Positions 26,926 to 37,654 of a stretch of 64,000 bases of DNA are shown piece after piece. The DNA is from CANJBX01 sp035556735 (GTDB lineage: Bacteria; Pseudomonadota; Alphaproteobacteria; Rhizobiales; Xanthobacteraceae): positions 67,805 to 131,804 of the forward strand of contig DATMFF010000010.1 in assembly GCA_035556735.1 (NCBI GenBank). The letters run 5' to 3'. The position numbers and the translations under genes were made by a program. The first letter of the stretch is position 1; the number at the start of each line of letters is the position of its first letter. The notes under the pieces were generated by a model, which was not told the origin of the DNA, did no database searches, and was given only the letters and a program-made list of their open reading frames with translations.

Positions 26926-27249
26926 ATGCTCGCTGGCAGTGACGACATTCTCAAGGCCGCCGAGGACTGGCGCAAGGCGGGGCGCGGCGTCGCGCTCGCG
27001 ACCGTCGTCCAGACCTGGGGCTCGGCGCCGCGGCCGGTCGGCTCCAATCTGGTGATCGACGATCAGGGAAATTTTCTGGGCTCGGTCTCGGGCGGGTGCG
27101 TCGAGGGCGCGGTGGTGTCCGAGGCGATCGACGTCATCGAGAGCGGCAAGCCCAAGACGCTGGAGTTCGGCGTCGCCGACGAGACGGCCTGGAAGGTCGG
27201 GCTGTCCTGCGGCGGCACCATCCGCGTCTACGTGGAGAAGATCGACTAA
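26926..27249 (+). CDS. XdhC/CoxI N-terminal domain protein
   Basis: This 107-residue protein holds only the XdhC_CoxI domain: TVVQTWGSAPRPVGSNLVI, GSVSGGCVEGAVV and LSCGGTIRVYVE. XdhC proteins bind and protect the molybdenum cofactor and help insert the sulfurated form into molybdenum hydroxylases. The usual Rossmann half is encoded separately by the next gene, so this is a split XdhC. GAGGAGG precedes the start. Confidence 0.9.
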   Translation: MLAGSDDILKAAEDWRKAGRGVALATVVQTWGSAPRPVGSNLVIDDQGNFLGSVSGGCVEGAVVSEAIDVIESGKPKTLEFGVADETAWKVGLSCGGTIRVYVEKID

Positions 27250-27363
27250 GGCCTCGCCCCGGCCGGCCCGCGCCGACCGGGGCGACGGCATTGCTACAGT
27301 CGCCGTCGCAGGCTGCGTCCGCAGCCTGCACGGCGGCGTCCGACCGACTGGGACCGCCCGCAC

Positions 27364-28052
27364 ATGCGCATCGACATCCTCAAGGCCCTCAATGCCGAAC
27401 GCGCCGCCCGGCGCGCCGCCGTCGTCGTGACCGACACCGCGAGCGGCGAGCAGCGCCTGGTCAAGGCCGACGAGGTCGCTCGCGATCCGTTGCGCGAGAC
27501 GCTGGAGAAGGCGCTGCGCAGCGGCAAGAGCGGCATGGAGGAACTGCCGCAGGGCAACGTCTTCCTGACGGTGCACGTGCCTCCGCCCAAGCTGATCGTC
27601 ATCGGCGCGGTCCACATCAGCCAGGCGCTGGCGCCGATGGCGGCGCTGCTCGACTACGACGTGACCATCATCGATCCGCGCACCGCCTTCGCCTCGAAGG
27701 AACGCTTCCCCGACGTCAAGCTGATCGCCGAATGGCCGGACGTCGCGCTGCCGCCGCTCGGCGTCGACCGTTACACCGCTTTCGTCGCGCTCACCCACGA
27801 CCCCAAGATCGACGATCCCGCGCTCACGCACGCGCTCGAGCGCGAGTGCTTCTACATCGGCGCGCTCGGCTCGAAGAAGACCCACGGCCGCCGCATCGAG
27901 CGGCTCAAGGGGCAGGGCATCAGCGAAGCGGCGCTCGCGCGCATCCATGCGCCCATCGGCCTGCGCATCGGCGCGGTGTCACCACCCGAGATCGCGGTCT
28001 CGATCCTGGGCGAGATCACCGCCAGCCTGCGATTGTCACCGGAGCAGCGGTC

Positions 28053-28056
<4 letters not shown>
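27364..28056 (+). CDS. XdhC Rossmann-domain protein (second half of split XdhC)
   Basis: This 230-residue protein carries the XdhC C-terminal Rossmann fold: KLIVIGAVHISQALAPMAA, VTIIDPRTAFASKERFP, CFYIGALGSKKTHGRRIERL and GLRIGAVSPPEIAVSILGEI. Together with the preceding gene it reconstitutes a complete XdhC/CoxF-type Mo-cofactor insertion chaperone. Its stop overlaps the next start (ATGA), so it is translationally coupled to the cytidylyltransferase fusion. Confidence 0.9.
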
Positions 28057-29669
<1,613 letters not shown>

Positions 29670-29714
29670 CGCCGCCAGCCCGTCCTTGCGGGCTGTCGCG
29701 CTCGCCACCGGGAC

Positions 29715-30029
29715 TCAGAACGACACCGCCACCTCGAGATGGCACGTGCGGCAGCGCAGCACGTCGTCGCTGGTCTGGCTGGCAATGGGATGCAGCGGTG
29801 AGATGGCGCCGTTCTCCACCCAGCAGCGCGGACACAGATAATCCGAGCCGGCCTTGACCGGAAAGCCCTCCACGCGCTGCGGAGCGAGCAGGGCGGTCGC
29901 GCGCTCCTTCTCGATCGTCGCCTTGCGCGTTTCGATCTCGACGAGCTGGCGCTCCAGTTCGTCCACGCGCTGCTGCGCCTGCTCGGCGATCTCGCCGGCC
30001 ATCCGCTTGAGCTGTCCCGCAAGACTCAT
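29715..30029 (-). CDS. small coiled-coil protein with C-terminal zinc ribbon
   Basis: This 104-residue protein is not assigned to a named family. Residues about 5-45 form a charged coiled coil. The C-terminus has two CxxC pairs, C66/C69 (YLCPRCW) and C93/C96 (LRCRTCH), making a probable zinc ribbon. ATG 30029 is preferred to 30038 because AGGGG has proper spacing only for the former. The function is unknown; an adaptor or DNA/RNA-binding role is possible. Confidence 0.65.
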   Translation of the reverse strand: MSLAGQLKRMAGEIAEQAQQRVDELERQLVEIETRKATIEKERATALLAPQRVEGFPVKAGSDYLCPRCWVENGAISPLHPIASQTSDDVLRCRTCHLEVAVSF

Positions 30030-30085
30030 GGTCGTCATCCCCTGACGGCTGACAACGTCCATAGCACCATTTGGCTCCGGGTCCC

Positions 30086-30111
30086 GCTACCCGGCGCGAG
30101 CGCCGGGTAGC
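30086..30111. other. strong GC hairpin upstream of the zinc-ribbon gene
   Basis: A perfect 11-base stem (GCTACCCGGCG with its complement) has a CGAG loop. It lies between the divergent zinc-ribbon gene and tetR and lacks a T-tract on either strand. It is an isolated hairpin of unknown role. Confidence 0.45.
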
Positions 30112-30291
30112 GTTGCGGCCGCGGGCGAGGAGGGGCCGCAAGGGCCGAGCCGGCCTGCGTGTCCCACCCGGAATCGCCCGAAAATCCTTGCGCTTACGGC
30201 ACGGAACTCAAGCTCGGTGCAAAAAAGGCCAGTGCCGGCCGGATCGTCTCCCGCCTAGCCTCTTGCGCGCAAGAAGCCGTATCGCTAAATA

Positions 30292-30309
30292 TGACTGACC
30301 AGTCAGTCA
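30292..30309. promoter_or_regulatory. TetR-type operator before the efflux operon
   Basis: Perfect 8-base arms TGACTGAC and GTCAGTCA surround a 2-base centre, 26 bases before the tetR start. This tight palindrome is typical of autoregulating TetR/AcrR repressors, so the tetR-hlyD-ABC operon is probably repressed from here until the inducer binds. Confidence 0.8.
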
Positions 30310-30334
30310 GTATTGTGATGCAGCCGGGCATGCC

Positions 30335-31075
30335 ATGAACGGACCCAAGCCGAAACGACAGCGAAAGCCCCAGGCCACGACCCGCCAAAGGGCCGCGGGA
30401 AGACCTGCAAGCGCCGCGACCGGCGACGCGGGTTCCGCGCCCGTCCCGCCGGGACTAGCGGCGGACGCAGTCACCGGGCGCGCGCAGAAGGCGGCGGCGC
30501 GCCGGCAGGCGATCCTCGCGGCGGCGCTCGACGAGTTCGCGGCGCGCGGCTTCGCGGCGGCCCGGCTCGACGACGTGGCCGAACGGGCGGGGGTCGCGAA
30601 GGGCACGATCTACGTTCACTTCGCCGACAAGGAAGCGCTGTTCCAGGAGATCGTGCGCACCATGGTGGTGCCGCTGGTCGCGAGCGTCGAGAGCGCGCCG
30701 GCCAGTGACCTTCCGGTCCGACAGGTGGTGGAGCACCTGGCCGACATGTTCGTGCGCGAGGTCTATGGCACGCGCCGGCGCGAGATCATCCGCCTGATGC
30801 TGACGGAAGGGCCGCGCTTTCCCGCGCTCGCCGACTTCTATTACCACGAGGTGGTCGAGCGCGCGGTCGCCGCGCTGCGCCACGTCCTGGCGCGCGCTCA
30901 CGCGCGCGGCGAGCTCGAGGACGACACGCTGGTGCGCTTCCCGCACCTCGTCGTCGCGCCGATCATCTTCGCGGTCGTATGGTCCGGGCTGTTCGAACGC
31001 TTCTCGCCGCTTGACGTTTCGGTGCTGATGCGCGCGCACCTCGACCTTCTTTTTGGCAAGGAATCCGCACCATGA
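30335..31075 (+). CDS. TetR/AcrR family repressor
   Basis: This is a 246-residue TetR regulator. A basic low-complexity N-terminus of about 50 residues precedes the helix-turn-helix (about 53-100, including FAAARLDDVAERAGVAKGTIYVHFADKEALF). The C-terminal domain has YGTRRREIIRLMLTEGPRFP, common in regulators next to HlyD/ABC pumps. It is the first gene of a four-gene coupled operon, and its stop overlaps the hlyD start (ATGA). Confidence 0.9.
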   Translation: MNGPKPKRQRKPQATTRQRAAGRPASAATGDAGSAPVPPGLAADAVTGRAQKAAARRQAILAAALDEFAARGFAAARLDDVAERAGVAKGTIYVHFADKEALFQEIVRTMVVPLVASVESAPASDLPVRQVVEHLADMFVREVYGTRRREIIRLMLTEGPRFPALADFYYHEVVERAVAALRHVLARAHARGELEDDTLVRFPHLVVAPIIFAVVWSGLFERFSPLDVSVLMRAHLDLLFGKESAP

Positions 31076-31872
31076 AGAGCGTTCGCATACTCGTGGTGCT
31101 GGCCATCGCGCTGGCGCTGGCGGCCTGCAACGAGGAGCCGCGCACCTACCAGGGCTGGGTCGAGGCCAATCTCATCTTCGTGGCGCCCGACGAGGCGGGC
31201 CGCATCGAGACGCTCTCCGTGCGCGAGGGCGACCAGATCACCGCCGGCTCGCCGCTGTTCACGCTCGACGCCGATCTGCAGCGCGCCGACGTCAACATGA
31301 ACATGGCGACCGTCGCCAATGCGCAACAGGCGTTCGAGCGTGCGCAGAAGCTTGCCAAGACCGGGTCCGGCACCCAGCGCGACTACGACGTCACCCAGGC
31401 CGAGCTGCGCGCCGCGGAGGCGCGGCTCAATTCGGCACGCACGCGGCTTGACCGCCGCAGCCTGAACAGCCCGGTCACCGGCACCGTGCAGCAGGTCTAC
31501 TTCCGTCCCGGCGAGATGGTGCCGGCCGGCCGGCCGATCGTGGCCCTGCTGCCGCCCGGAAATCTCAAGATCCGCTTCTTCGTTCCCCAGGCGGTGCTGC
31601 CGCGCGTGATCTATGGCGAGCGCATCGCGGTGGCGTGCGATGGTTGCGCGCCCGATCTGCGCGCGACGATCAGCTTCATCTCCAAGAGCGCGGAGTTCAC
31701 GCCTCCGGTCATCTACAGCCTGGAGGAGCGCTCCAAGCTCGTGTTCCTGGTGGAGGCGCTGCCGGATCAGCCCGAGAAATTCCGCGTGGGCCAGCCGGTG
31801 GACGTCACGCTGCTCGGACCCGAGGCAAAGCCGGAAGTCAAACCCGAAGCGAACGCCGCACCGAAGTCATGA
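31072..31872 (+). CDS. HlyD-family periplasmic adaptor lipoprotein
   Basis: This 266-residue membrane-fusion protein starts with a lipoprotein signal, LALAAC (C19). It has the barrel-sandwich half motifs APDEAGRIETLSVREGDQI and LNSPVTGTVQQVYFRPGEMVPAG with a short coiled hairpin between, like YbhG. It links the inner-membrane ABC pump to the periplasm or an outer-membrane channel. It is coupled by 4-base overlaps to tetR and the ABC ATPase. Confidence 0.88.
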   Translation: MKSVRILVVLAIALALAACNEEPRTYQGWVEANLIFVAPDEAGRIETLSVREGDQITAGSPLFTLDADLQRADVNMNMATVANAQQAFERAQKLAKTGSGTQRDYDVTQAELRAAEARLNSARTRLDRRSLNSPVTGTVQQVYFRPGEMVPAGRPIVALLPPGNLKIRFFVPQAVLPRVIYGERIAVACDGCAPDLRATISFISKSAEFTPPVIYSLEERSKLVFLVEALPDQPEKFRVGQPVDVTLLGPEAKPEVKPEANAAPKS

Positions 31873-32816
31873 CCGACGCATCGGACATTGCGATCAAGGT
31901 GGACGGGCTGACGAAGTCGTTCGACGGCCGCGTCGTCGTGCGCAATCTCTCGATGACCGTGAAGCGCGGCACCATCTACGGCTTCCTCGGGCCGAACGGG
32001 TCCGGCAAGACCACGACCATCCGCATGCTCTGCGGCCTGCTCACGCCCGACAGCGGCACCGGCACCACGCTCGGCTACGACATCCGCACGCAGGCCGACG
32101 AGATCAAGCGTCAGGTCGGCTACATGACCCAGCGCTTCAGCCTCTATCAGGACCTCTCGGTGCGCGAGAACCTGGAACTGGTGGCGCGCATCTACGGCAT
32201 GCCGCGGCCCAGGCAGGCGGCGCGGGCGATGATCGACCGGCTTGGTCTGCACGGGCGCGAGGAGCAGCTCGCGGGAGAACTGTCCGGCGGATGGAAGCAG
32301 CGGCTGGCGCTCGGCGCCTGCACGCTGCCCAATCCCAAGCTGCTGCTGCTCGACGAGCCGACCGCGGGCGTCGATCCCAAGGCGCGGCGCGATTTCTGGA
32401 ACGAGATCCACGCGCTCGCCGCCGAAGGGCTCACCGTGCTGGTCTCCACCCACTACATGGACGAGGCGGAGCGCTGCCACGAGATCGCGTACATCGCCTA
32501 TGGCGAGCTGCTGACGCACGGGACGGTCGAGGACGTGATCAAGAGCTCGCAGCTCGTCACCTACACGATCACCGGCCAAGGCCTGAGCGAGCTGGCGACC
32601 GACCTGCCGGGCAAGCCGGGCGTCGACATGGTCGCTCCGTTCGGGAACAGCCTGCACGTCTCCGGCCGCGATCACGCCGCCTTGCAGGCGACGCTCGCGC
32701 CCTATCGCGACGATCCCGCGCTGACGGTGCACACGTCCGAGCCCTCGCTTGAGGACGTGTTCATCGAGCTGATGGGCCGCGCGCGCGACAACTTCCAGCA
32801 GGAGGTGGCGCCGTGA
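31869..32816 (+). CDS. ABC-2 type exporter ATPase
   Basis: This is a 315-residue ATPase with Walker A GPNGSGKTT (41-49), signature LSGGW (138-142), Walker B LLLLDEP (158-164) and a VSTHYMDEAERC H-loop, as in YbhF/CcmA-type drug or lipid exporters. A C-terminal extension of about 90 residues ends with SEPSLEDVFIELMG. It overlaps both neighbours by 4 bases. Confidence 0.93.
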   Translation: MTDASDIAIKVDGLTKSFDGRVVVRNLSMTVKRGTIYGFLGPNGSGKTTTIRMLCGLLTPDSGTGTTLGYDIRTQADEIKRQVGYMTQRFSLYQDLSVRENLELVARIYGMPRPRQAARAMIDRLGLHGREEQLAGELSGGWKQRLALGACTLPNPKLLLLDEPTAGVDPKARRDFWNEIHALAAEGLTVLVSTHYMDEAERCHEIAYIAYGELLTHGTVEDVIKSSQLVTYTITGQGLSELATDLPGKPGVDMVAPFGNSLHVSGRDHAALQATLAPYRDDPALTVHTSEPSLEDVFIELMGRARDNFQQEVAP

Positions 32817-33955
32817 GCGGGTCTCGCCGGTTCCGCATGGGCGGGTTCTGGGGACGCACCCGCGCCATCCTGATCAAGGAGTTCATCCAGCTTCGGCGCG
32901 ACCGCGTCTCGTTCGGGATGATCGTGATGGTTCCGCTGATCCAGCTCATGCTGTTCGGCTACGCGATCAACACGACGCCGCGCAACATGCCGATGGCGGT
33001 GCTTGTACAGGAGCAGACGGATATCGGCCGCACGCTCCTCAAGGCGCTGGAGAATACGCGCTACTTCAAGGTCACGCACATCGTCCACAGCGAAGCCGAG
33101 TTCGACCAGTTGCTCAAGTCGGGATCGGTTCTGTTCGGTGTCGAGATTCCGGTGAACTTCGAGCGCGCGGTGCGGCGCGGCGACAAGCCGGCGCTGCTGA
33201 TCGCGGCGGACGCCACGGATCCCGTCGCGGCGGGCACGGCACTCGCCTCGCTCGGCCGGCTCGTTGGAACGGCGCTGCGCAACGAACGCGGCCTCCCGCA
33301 GACCGGCGAGGACCTGTTCGAGGTGCGCACGCATGCGCGCTACAATCCGGCGGCCGCCACCGCCCTCAACATCGTGCCGGGGCTGATCGGCACCATCCTG
33401 ACCATGACCATGCTGATCTTCACGGCGCTCTCGGTGACGCGCGAGATCGAGCGTGGAACGATGGAAAGCCTGCTGGCGATGCCGATCACGCCGGTCGAGA
33501 TCATGCTCGGCAAGATCGTGCCTTACATCGTCGTCGGGTTCGTGCAGGCCTCGCTCATCCTCGGCATCGGTATCCTGCTGTTCGGCGTTCCGATCTTCGG
33601 CAGTCTCCTGCTGCTGGCGGCGCTCAGCACGCTGTTCATCACCACCAATCTCTCGATCGGCTACACCTTCTCGACCGTGGCGCAGAACCAGCTTCAGGCC
33701 ATGCAGATGTCGATCATGTTCTTCCTGCCGAACATCCTGCTGTCGGGATTCATGTTCCCCTTCGCCGGCATGCCGCAATGGGCGCAGTGGATCGGAGAGG
33801 CGCTGCCGCTCACGCATTATCTGCGTATCGTGCGCTCGATCATGCTCAAGGGGTCGACCCTCGCCGACCTGCGCTACGACTCGATCGCCCTGTTCGTGCT
33901 GATGCTGGTGGCCATGGGCATCGCGGTGACGCGGTTCCGGCGCACCCTGGACTAG
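32813..33955 (+). CDS. ABC-2 type exporter permease
   Basis: This is a 380-residue ABC-2 permease: an N-terminal helix, a large periplasmic domain (about residues 50-180) and five C-terminal membrane segments with TREIERGTMESLLAMPITPVE and LPLTHYLRIVRSIMLKG. It resembles YbhS/YbhR. Translation starts at GTG 32813 within the ATPase stop (GTGA). A homodimer is likely because only one permease gene is present. Confidence 0.92.
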   Translation: MSGSRRFRMGGFWGRTRAILIKEFIQLRRDRVSFGMIVMVPLIQLMLFGYAINTTPRNMPMAVLVQEQTDIGRTLLKALENTRYFKVTHIVHSEAEFDQLLKSGSVLFGVEIPVNFERAVRRGDKPALLIAADATDPVAAGTALASLGRLVGTALRNERGLPQTGEDLFEVRTHARYNPAAATALNIVPGLIGTILTMTMLIFTALSVTREIERGTMESLLAMPITPVEIMLGKIVPYIVVGFVQASLILGIGILLFGVPIFGSLLLLAALSTLFITTNLSIGYTFSTVAQNQLQAMQMSIMFFLPNILLSGFMFPFAGMPQWAQWIGEALPLTHYLRIVRSIMLKGSTLADLRYDSIALFVLMLVAMGIAVTRFRRTLD

Positions 33956-34047
33956 GGACCGCTGTATCGGGACCCCCGTCTGCCCCGGGGGCATAGGCCG
34001 AGGCTACGAACCGCGCTATAGCTTGAGTCTCAATTGCGGACCGAGCC

Positions 34048-35295
34048 ATGTCGCCCAACAATCCCGCTGCCGATGCCGCCGTGGTGCTGCCGGAGGACGT
34101 GCGCCGCCGGTCGCTCGCCTTCCTGAACTGGGCGCATTTCCTCGATCACTACGTGATCCTGATCTTCCCGACCGTGGTGATCGGGCTCGAGGCCGTCTAC
34201 GCCCGGTCCTACGGCGACCTGCTGATCCTCTCCACCGCCGCCTTCACCGCGTTCGGCCTGTTTGCGCTCCCGTTCGGCTGGATCGCCCATCACTGGAGCC
34301 GGCGCAACATGATGACGATCTATTTCCTCGGGACCGGGCTCGCCTGCGTCGGGGTCGGCCTTGCGCCGAACTTCACCCTGCTCGCGATCGCGCTGCTTGC
34401 GGTCGGCATCTTTGCCGCGATCTACCATCCCGTGGGTATCCCGATGGTGATCGATACCGCGGTCAACCGCGGCCGCACGATGGCGTGGAACGGCGTGTGC
34501 GGGAACATCGGCGTGTCGATCGCCGCCGGCGTCACCGCCGTGATCACGGCGCAGTTCGGGTGGCGCGCGGCGTTCTTCATCCCGGCGGCGCTGTTCATCG
34601 TGAGCGGCATCGCCTACGCGCTCATGCTTCCGGACGACAGGCGCCGGGCTGCCCCGCGGCTCACCTCGCAGGATGTCGTGCTCGACGTCCGCACGGTCGT
34701 CGCCGTGGTGGTGCTGTTCATGGCGCTCGCGCTGTCCTCGGGGCTCGTCTTCAATGCGCTCACCATCACGCTGCCCAAGATCGTCGACGCCCGCATCGGC
34801 CGGGACTTTCCGCTGGCGGTGGTGGGCAGCCTTGCCACGCTGGTGTTCCTGTCGGGCGGGGCGGCGCAGCTTGCCGTCGGCCGGGCAGTCGAGCGCATCG
34901 CGCCGCACGTGCTCGTCGTCGCCGTCGCCGGCATCCAGCTCATCGCGGTGGTGTGGCTGACGGTCGCGACCGGCTGGCCGCTGTTGCCCGCGCTCGCTCT
35001 CGCCATCGCCGCGATCTATGCGCAGGTGACGGTCAACGACATCGTGCTCGCGCGCTACACGCCGCCGGCGTGGCGCGGCCGCATCTACGCGTTTCGCTTC
35101 TTCCTGATCTTCACGTCGGCGGGGCCGGCGGTGTGGGGCATCGGCAAGCTCTACGACGCCGGCGGCTTCGACCTCGTGCTCCTGGTCACGGCGATCGTCG
35201 CCGGCATCTATGCCGTCAACTCGCTGATGATCACGCTGCTGGTCGCCGGCGCGGAGGCGCGTCGCGCCAGCCCGGCGGCCCTGCCGGCGGAATAA
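34048..35295 (+). CDS. MFS transporter
   Basis: This is a 415-residue major facilitator with about 12 membrane segments. The loop 2-3 region (FGWIAHHWSRRNMMTIYFLG) is in the normal place, and IYHPVGIPMVIDTAVNRGRTMAWNG is typical of fosmidomycin-resistance-like or sugar-acid MFS members. The substrate cannot be inferred. It converges with DUF488 with only 4 bases between the stops. Confidence 0.85.
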   Translation: MSPNNPAADAAVVLPEDVRRRSLAFLNWAHFLDHYVILIFPTVVIGLEAVYARSYGDLLILSTAAFTAFGLFALPFGWIAHHWSRRNMMTIYFLGTGLACVGVGLAPNFTLLAIALLAVGIFAAIYHPVGIPMVIDTAVNRGRTMAWNGVCGNIGVSIAAGVTAVITAQFGWRAAFFIPAALFIVSGIAYALMLPDDRRRAAPRLTSQDVVLDVRTVVAVVVLFMALALSSGLVFNALTITLPKIVDARIGRDFPLAVVGSLATLVFLSGGAAQLAVGRAVERIAPHVLVVAVAGIQLIAVVWLTVATGWPLLPALALAIAAIYAQVTVNDIVLARYTPPAWRGRIYAFRFFLIFTSAGPAVWGIGKLYDAGGFDLVLLVTAIVAGIYAVNSLMITLLVAGAEARRASPAALPAE

Positions 35296-35299
35296 CCAG

Positions 35300-35773
35300 C
35301 TACAGCAGCTTCGCGGCGAGGTGCGTCACCGGCATGCCGGTGCGCGCCTGCACCTCCTCGGCAATCCACTGCCGGTGGCATTGCGTGTGATCGCGCTCGA
35401 AGCAGAGCAGGCACAGGCGCTTCCCGCTCTTCGCCAGCGTGGTCAGCTCGTCGAGTTCCTCCTGCGCGCGCGCCGTCTTGAGGTGCGCGCTGTAGATCTT
35501 GAACAGCTTGTCCATCTTGCCGCTGCGCGCGGCCTCGCGGCCTTCCTTGGGCGTGCCGAGCCCCTGCAGGTGCAGGTAGCCGATGCCGCGCTCGTCGAGG
35601 CCGGCGGCGAGCTGGCGCTTGGAGAAGCCGGGCTTGCGCGAGGCCGCCACCGCGCGCGTGTCGATCACCATGTCGACCTTGGCCTCGGCGAGCTCGTCGA
35701 TGACGTTGCCGACGACGGCCTGCTCATAGCCGATGGTGAAGAGGGGAACTTTGCCGGATGCCTTGCGTGCCAT
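35300..35773 (-). CDS. DUF488 family protein
   Basis: This is a 157-residue DUF488 protein: FTIGYEQ at the start, VDMVIDTRAVAASRKPGFS, and LCLLCFERDHTQCHR near the end, where the two cysteines may bind a metal. The family function is unknown. The ATG at 35773 is chosen because it directly precedes the domain. Its 5' flank faces the arsR promoter. Confidence 0.85.
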   Translation of the reverse strand: MARKASGKVPLFTIGYEQAVVGNVIDELAEAKVDMVIDTRAVAASRKPGFSKRQLAAGLDERGIGYLHLQGLGTPKEGREAARSGKMDKLFKIYSAHLKTARAQEELDELTTLAKSGKRLCLLCFERDHTQCHRQWIAEEVQARTGMPVTHLAAKLL

Positions 35774-35844
35774 GCCGCAAATGTGCGCAGGCGGCGGGCC
35801 AAAGACAAGGCGGTGGAGGGGGTTGACAAGATCATCAACGGATG

Positions 35845-35859
35845 TGTTGAATATCAACA
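35845..35859. promoter_or_regulatory. ArsR-type operator
   Basis: Perfect 6-base arms TGTTGA and TCAACA flank ATA. A TTGACA hexamer at 35823-35828 gives a plausible -35, with the operator covering the -10 region. This arrangement fits autorepression by the ArsR protein encoded 25 bases downstream. Confidence 0.7.
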
Positions 35860-35883
35860 GATCGGTTGAGTAATGGCCCGAGC

Positions 35884-36339
35884 ATGACCACCCCGCTGCG
35901 CCTGGTGCGGCCCGATGACGAGCAGTCCCGCGAGGACGTCCTGCTGGACGAGGTCTTCGCGGCGCTGGCCGACCCGGTGCGCCGCGCGATCCTGACGCGG
36001 CTCGACGGCCGCGACCTGCTGGTGTCGGAGCTCGCCGAGCCGTTCGACATCTCGTTGCAGGCGGTCTCGCGCCATATCCAGGTGCTGGTGCGCGCCGGGC
36101 TGGTGACGCAGGAGCGCACGGGCCGCATCAGTCGCTGCCGGCTGGACGCCGGTCCGATCCAGACCGCGGCGGTCTGGCTCAACCGCTACAGCAAGTACTG
36201 GCAGGAGCAGTTCAACGTCCTCGCCGCCGCTTTGGAGGAGATCGCGCCGGCCCCCACCAGGCCGGCGCAGCGGCGGCAGCCATCGCGGCGCGGGAGTGCG
36301 CGCCGCAAACCATCCAAACCTTCGAGTGCCAAATCGTAA
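35884..36339 (+). CDS. ArsR family winged-helix repressor
   Basis: This is a 151-residue ArsR regulator with the helix-turn-helix ALADPVRRAILTRLDGRDLLVSEL and ISLQAVSRHIQVLVRAGLV. The metal-binding ELCVCDL box is absent, so it is a non-metal, SdpR-like type. It has a basic, low-complexity tail. It sits just upstream of two DUF899 genes and probably controls them. ATG 35884 is chosen; a TTG at 35866 is the alternative. Confidence 0.88.
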   Translation: MTTPLRLVRPDDEQSREDVLLDEVFAALADPVRRAILTRLDGRDLLVSELAEPFDISLQAVSRHIQVLVRAGLVTQERTGRISRCRLDAGPIQTAAVWLNRYSKYWQEQFNVLAAALEEIAPAPTRPAQRRQPSRRGSARRKPSKPSSAKS

Positions 36340-36356
36340 GTGGAGTGGAGGTCGTC

Positions 36357-37061
36357 ATGACGCAGCATACGGTCGTCTCGCACGATGCCTGGCTGGCAGC
36401 CCGCAAGGCGTTGCTGGCCCGGGAGAAGGCATTCACGCGAGCCCGCGACGAGCTCAGCCGTGCGCGCCGCGATCTGCCCTGGGAGCGGGTGGAGAAGGAC
36501 TATCGGTTCGCGGGCCCGGGCGGCGAGGTGGGGCTGGCGGATCTCTTCGCCGGCCGCAGCCAGCTCGTGGTCTATCATCTGATGTTCGATCCGGCCTGGG
36601 ACGCCGCCTGCAAGAGCTGCTCGTTCTGGGCCGACAACTTCGAGCGCAACGTCGTGCACCTGGCGCACCGCGACGTCACCATGATCGCGATCTCGCGCGC
36701 GCCGCTCGCCAAGATCGAGGCCTTCCGCAGGCGCATGGGCTGGACCTTCGACTGGTACTCGTCGAACGGAAGCGACTTCAATTATGATTACGGTGTCTCG
36801 TTCCGTCCGGACGAGGTGGGAAACGGCAAGGCTGCCTACAACTTCGGGACCATCCCGCCCCCGGGATCGGAGATGCCGGGGATCAGCGTCTTCTACAAGG
36901 ACGACGCCGGCGCGATCTTCCGTACCTATTCGTGCTACTCGCGCGGGATCGAGATGATGAACGCGGCCTATCAGTACCTCGATCTCGTTCCCAAGGGACG
37001 TGACGAGGATCCGGCGCGGCCGATGAGCTGGCTGCGGCTGCGCGACACCTACGGTGCGTGA
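36357..37061 (+). CDS. DUF899 thioredoxin-like protein (first copy)
   Basis: This 234-residue DUF899 protein has a thioredoxin-like fold with C85-K-S-C88 in a redox CxxC position (AACKSCSFWADNF), then a GWTFDWYSSNGSDFNYDYG signature. The N-terminal SHDAWLAARKALLAREKAF is also typical. GGAGG at 36347-36351 fixes the start. Its partner paralogue follows at once, and an ArsR regulator precedes. Confidence 0.88.
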   Translation: MTQHTVVSHDAWLAARKALLAREKAFTRARDELSRARRDLPWERVEKDYRFAGPGGEVGLADLFAGRSQLVVYHLMFDPAWDAACKSCSFWADNFERNVVHLAHRDVTMIAISRAPLAKIEAFRRRMGWTFDWYSSNGSDFNYDYGVSFRPDEVGNGKAAYNFGTIPPPGSEMPGISVFYKDDAGAIFRTYSCYSRGIEMMNAAYQYLDLVPKGRDEDPARPMSWLRLRDTYGA

Positions 37062-37069
37062 GGACCCGC

Positions 37070-37639
37070 ATGCCCTATCGCGACACGGCGCGCAAGATCG
37101 CCGACTATCGCAACCAGATCGCCGACCTGCGCCTGAAGATGCGCGAGGCGCAGGCGGCGGTCGAGCCGGAGGAGGTCGCCGACTACGTGTTCACCCGCTT
37201 CGGCGGCCCCGTGAAACTGTCGGAGCTGTTCGGCGACAAGGATACGCTGATCGTCATTCACAACATGGGGCGAGGGTGCTCGTCCTGCACCTTGTGGGCC
37301 GACGGATTCAACGGCGTCTATCACCATCTCGCGAACCGCGCCGCATTCGTCGTTTCCTCGCCCGACGAGCCGGCCGTGCAGCGCGAGTTCGCGGCGAGCC
37401 GCGGCTGGCGCTTTCCCATGGTGTCGACTTTAGGAACGACCTTCCCGCAGGACATGGGCTATTGGCAGAATGGCCCGCGGCCCGGCGTCTCGGTGTTCAA
37501 GCGCCGCGGCGGCGCCATCCTGCGCGTGTCCGACACCTCGTTCTCGCCCGGCGATGACTTCTGCGCCGTGTGGCACCTGTTCGATCTCATCCCCGAGGGC
37601 CGCGCGGGCTGGTCCCCCAAGGTCAGCTACGGACCCTAG
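37070..37639 (+). CDS. DUF899-like thioredoxin-fold protein (second copy)
   Basis: This 189-residue shorter paralogue keeps C70-S-S-C73 (GRGCSSCTLWADGF) and a GWRFPMVSTLG segment but lacks the tyrosine-rich signature. The ATG at 37070 fits GAGGA spacing. A GTG at 37058 overlaps the previous gene. The tandem arrangement suggests a heteromeric or sequential redox pair, as an inference. Confidence 0.8.
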   Translation: MPYRDTARKIADYRNQIADLRLKMREAQAAVEPEEVADYVFTRFGGPVKLSELFGDKDTLIVIHNMGRGCSSCTLWADGFNGVYHHLANRAAFVVSSPDEPAVQREFAASRGWRFPMVSTLGTTFPQDMGYWQNGPRPGVSVFKRRGGAILRVSDTSFSPGDDFCAVWHLFDLIPEGRAGWSPKVSYGP

Positions 37640-37654
37640 TGGGGCGCGGGCGCA

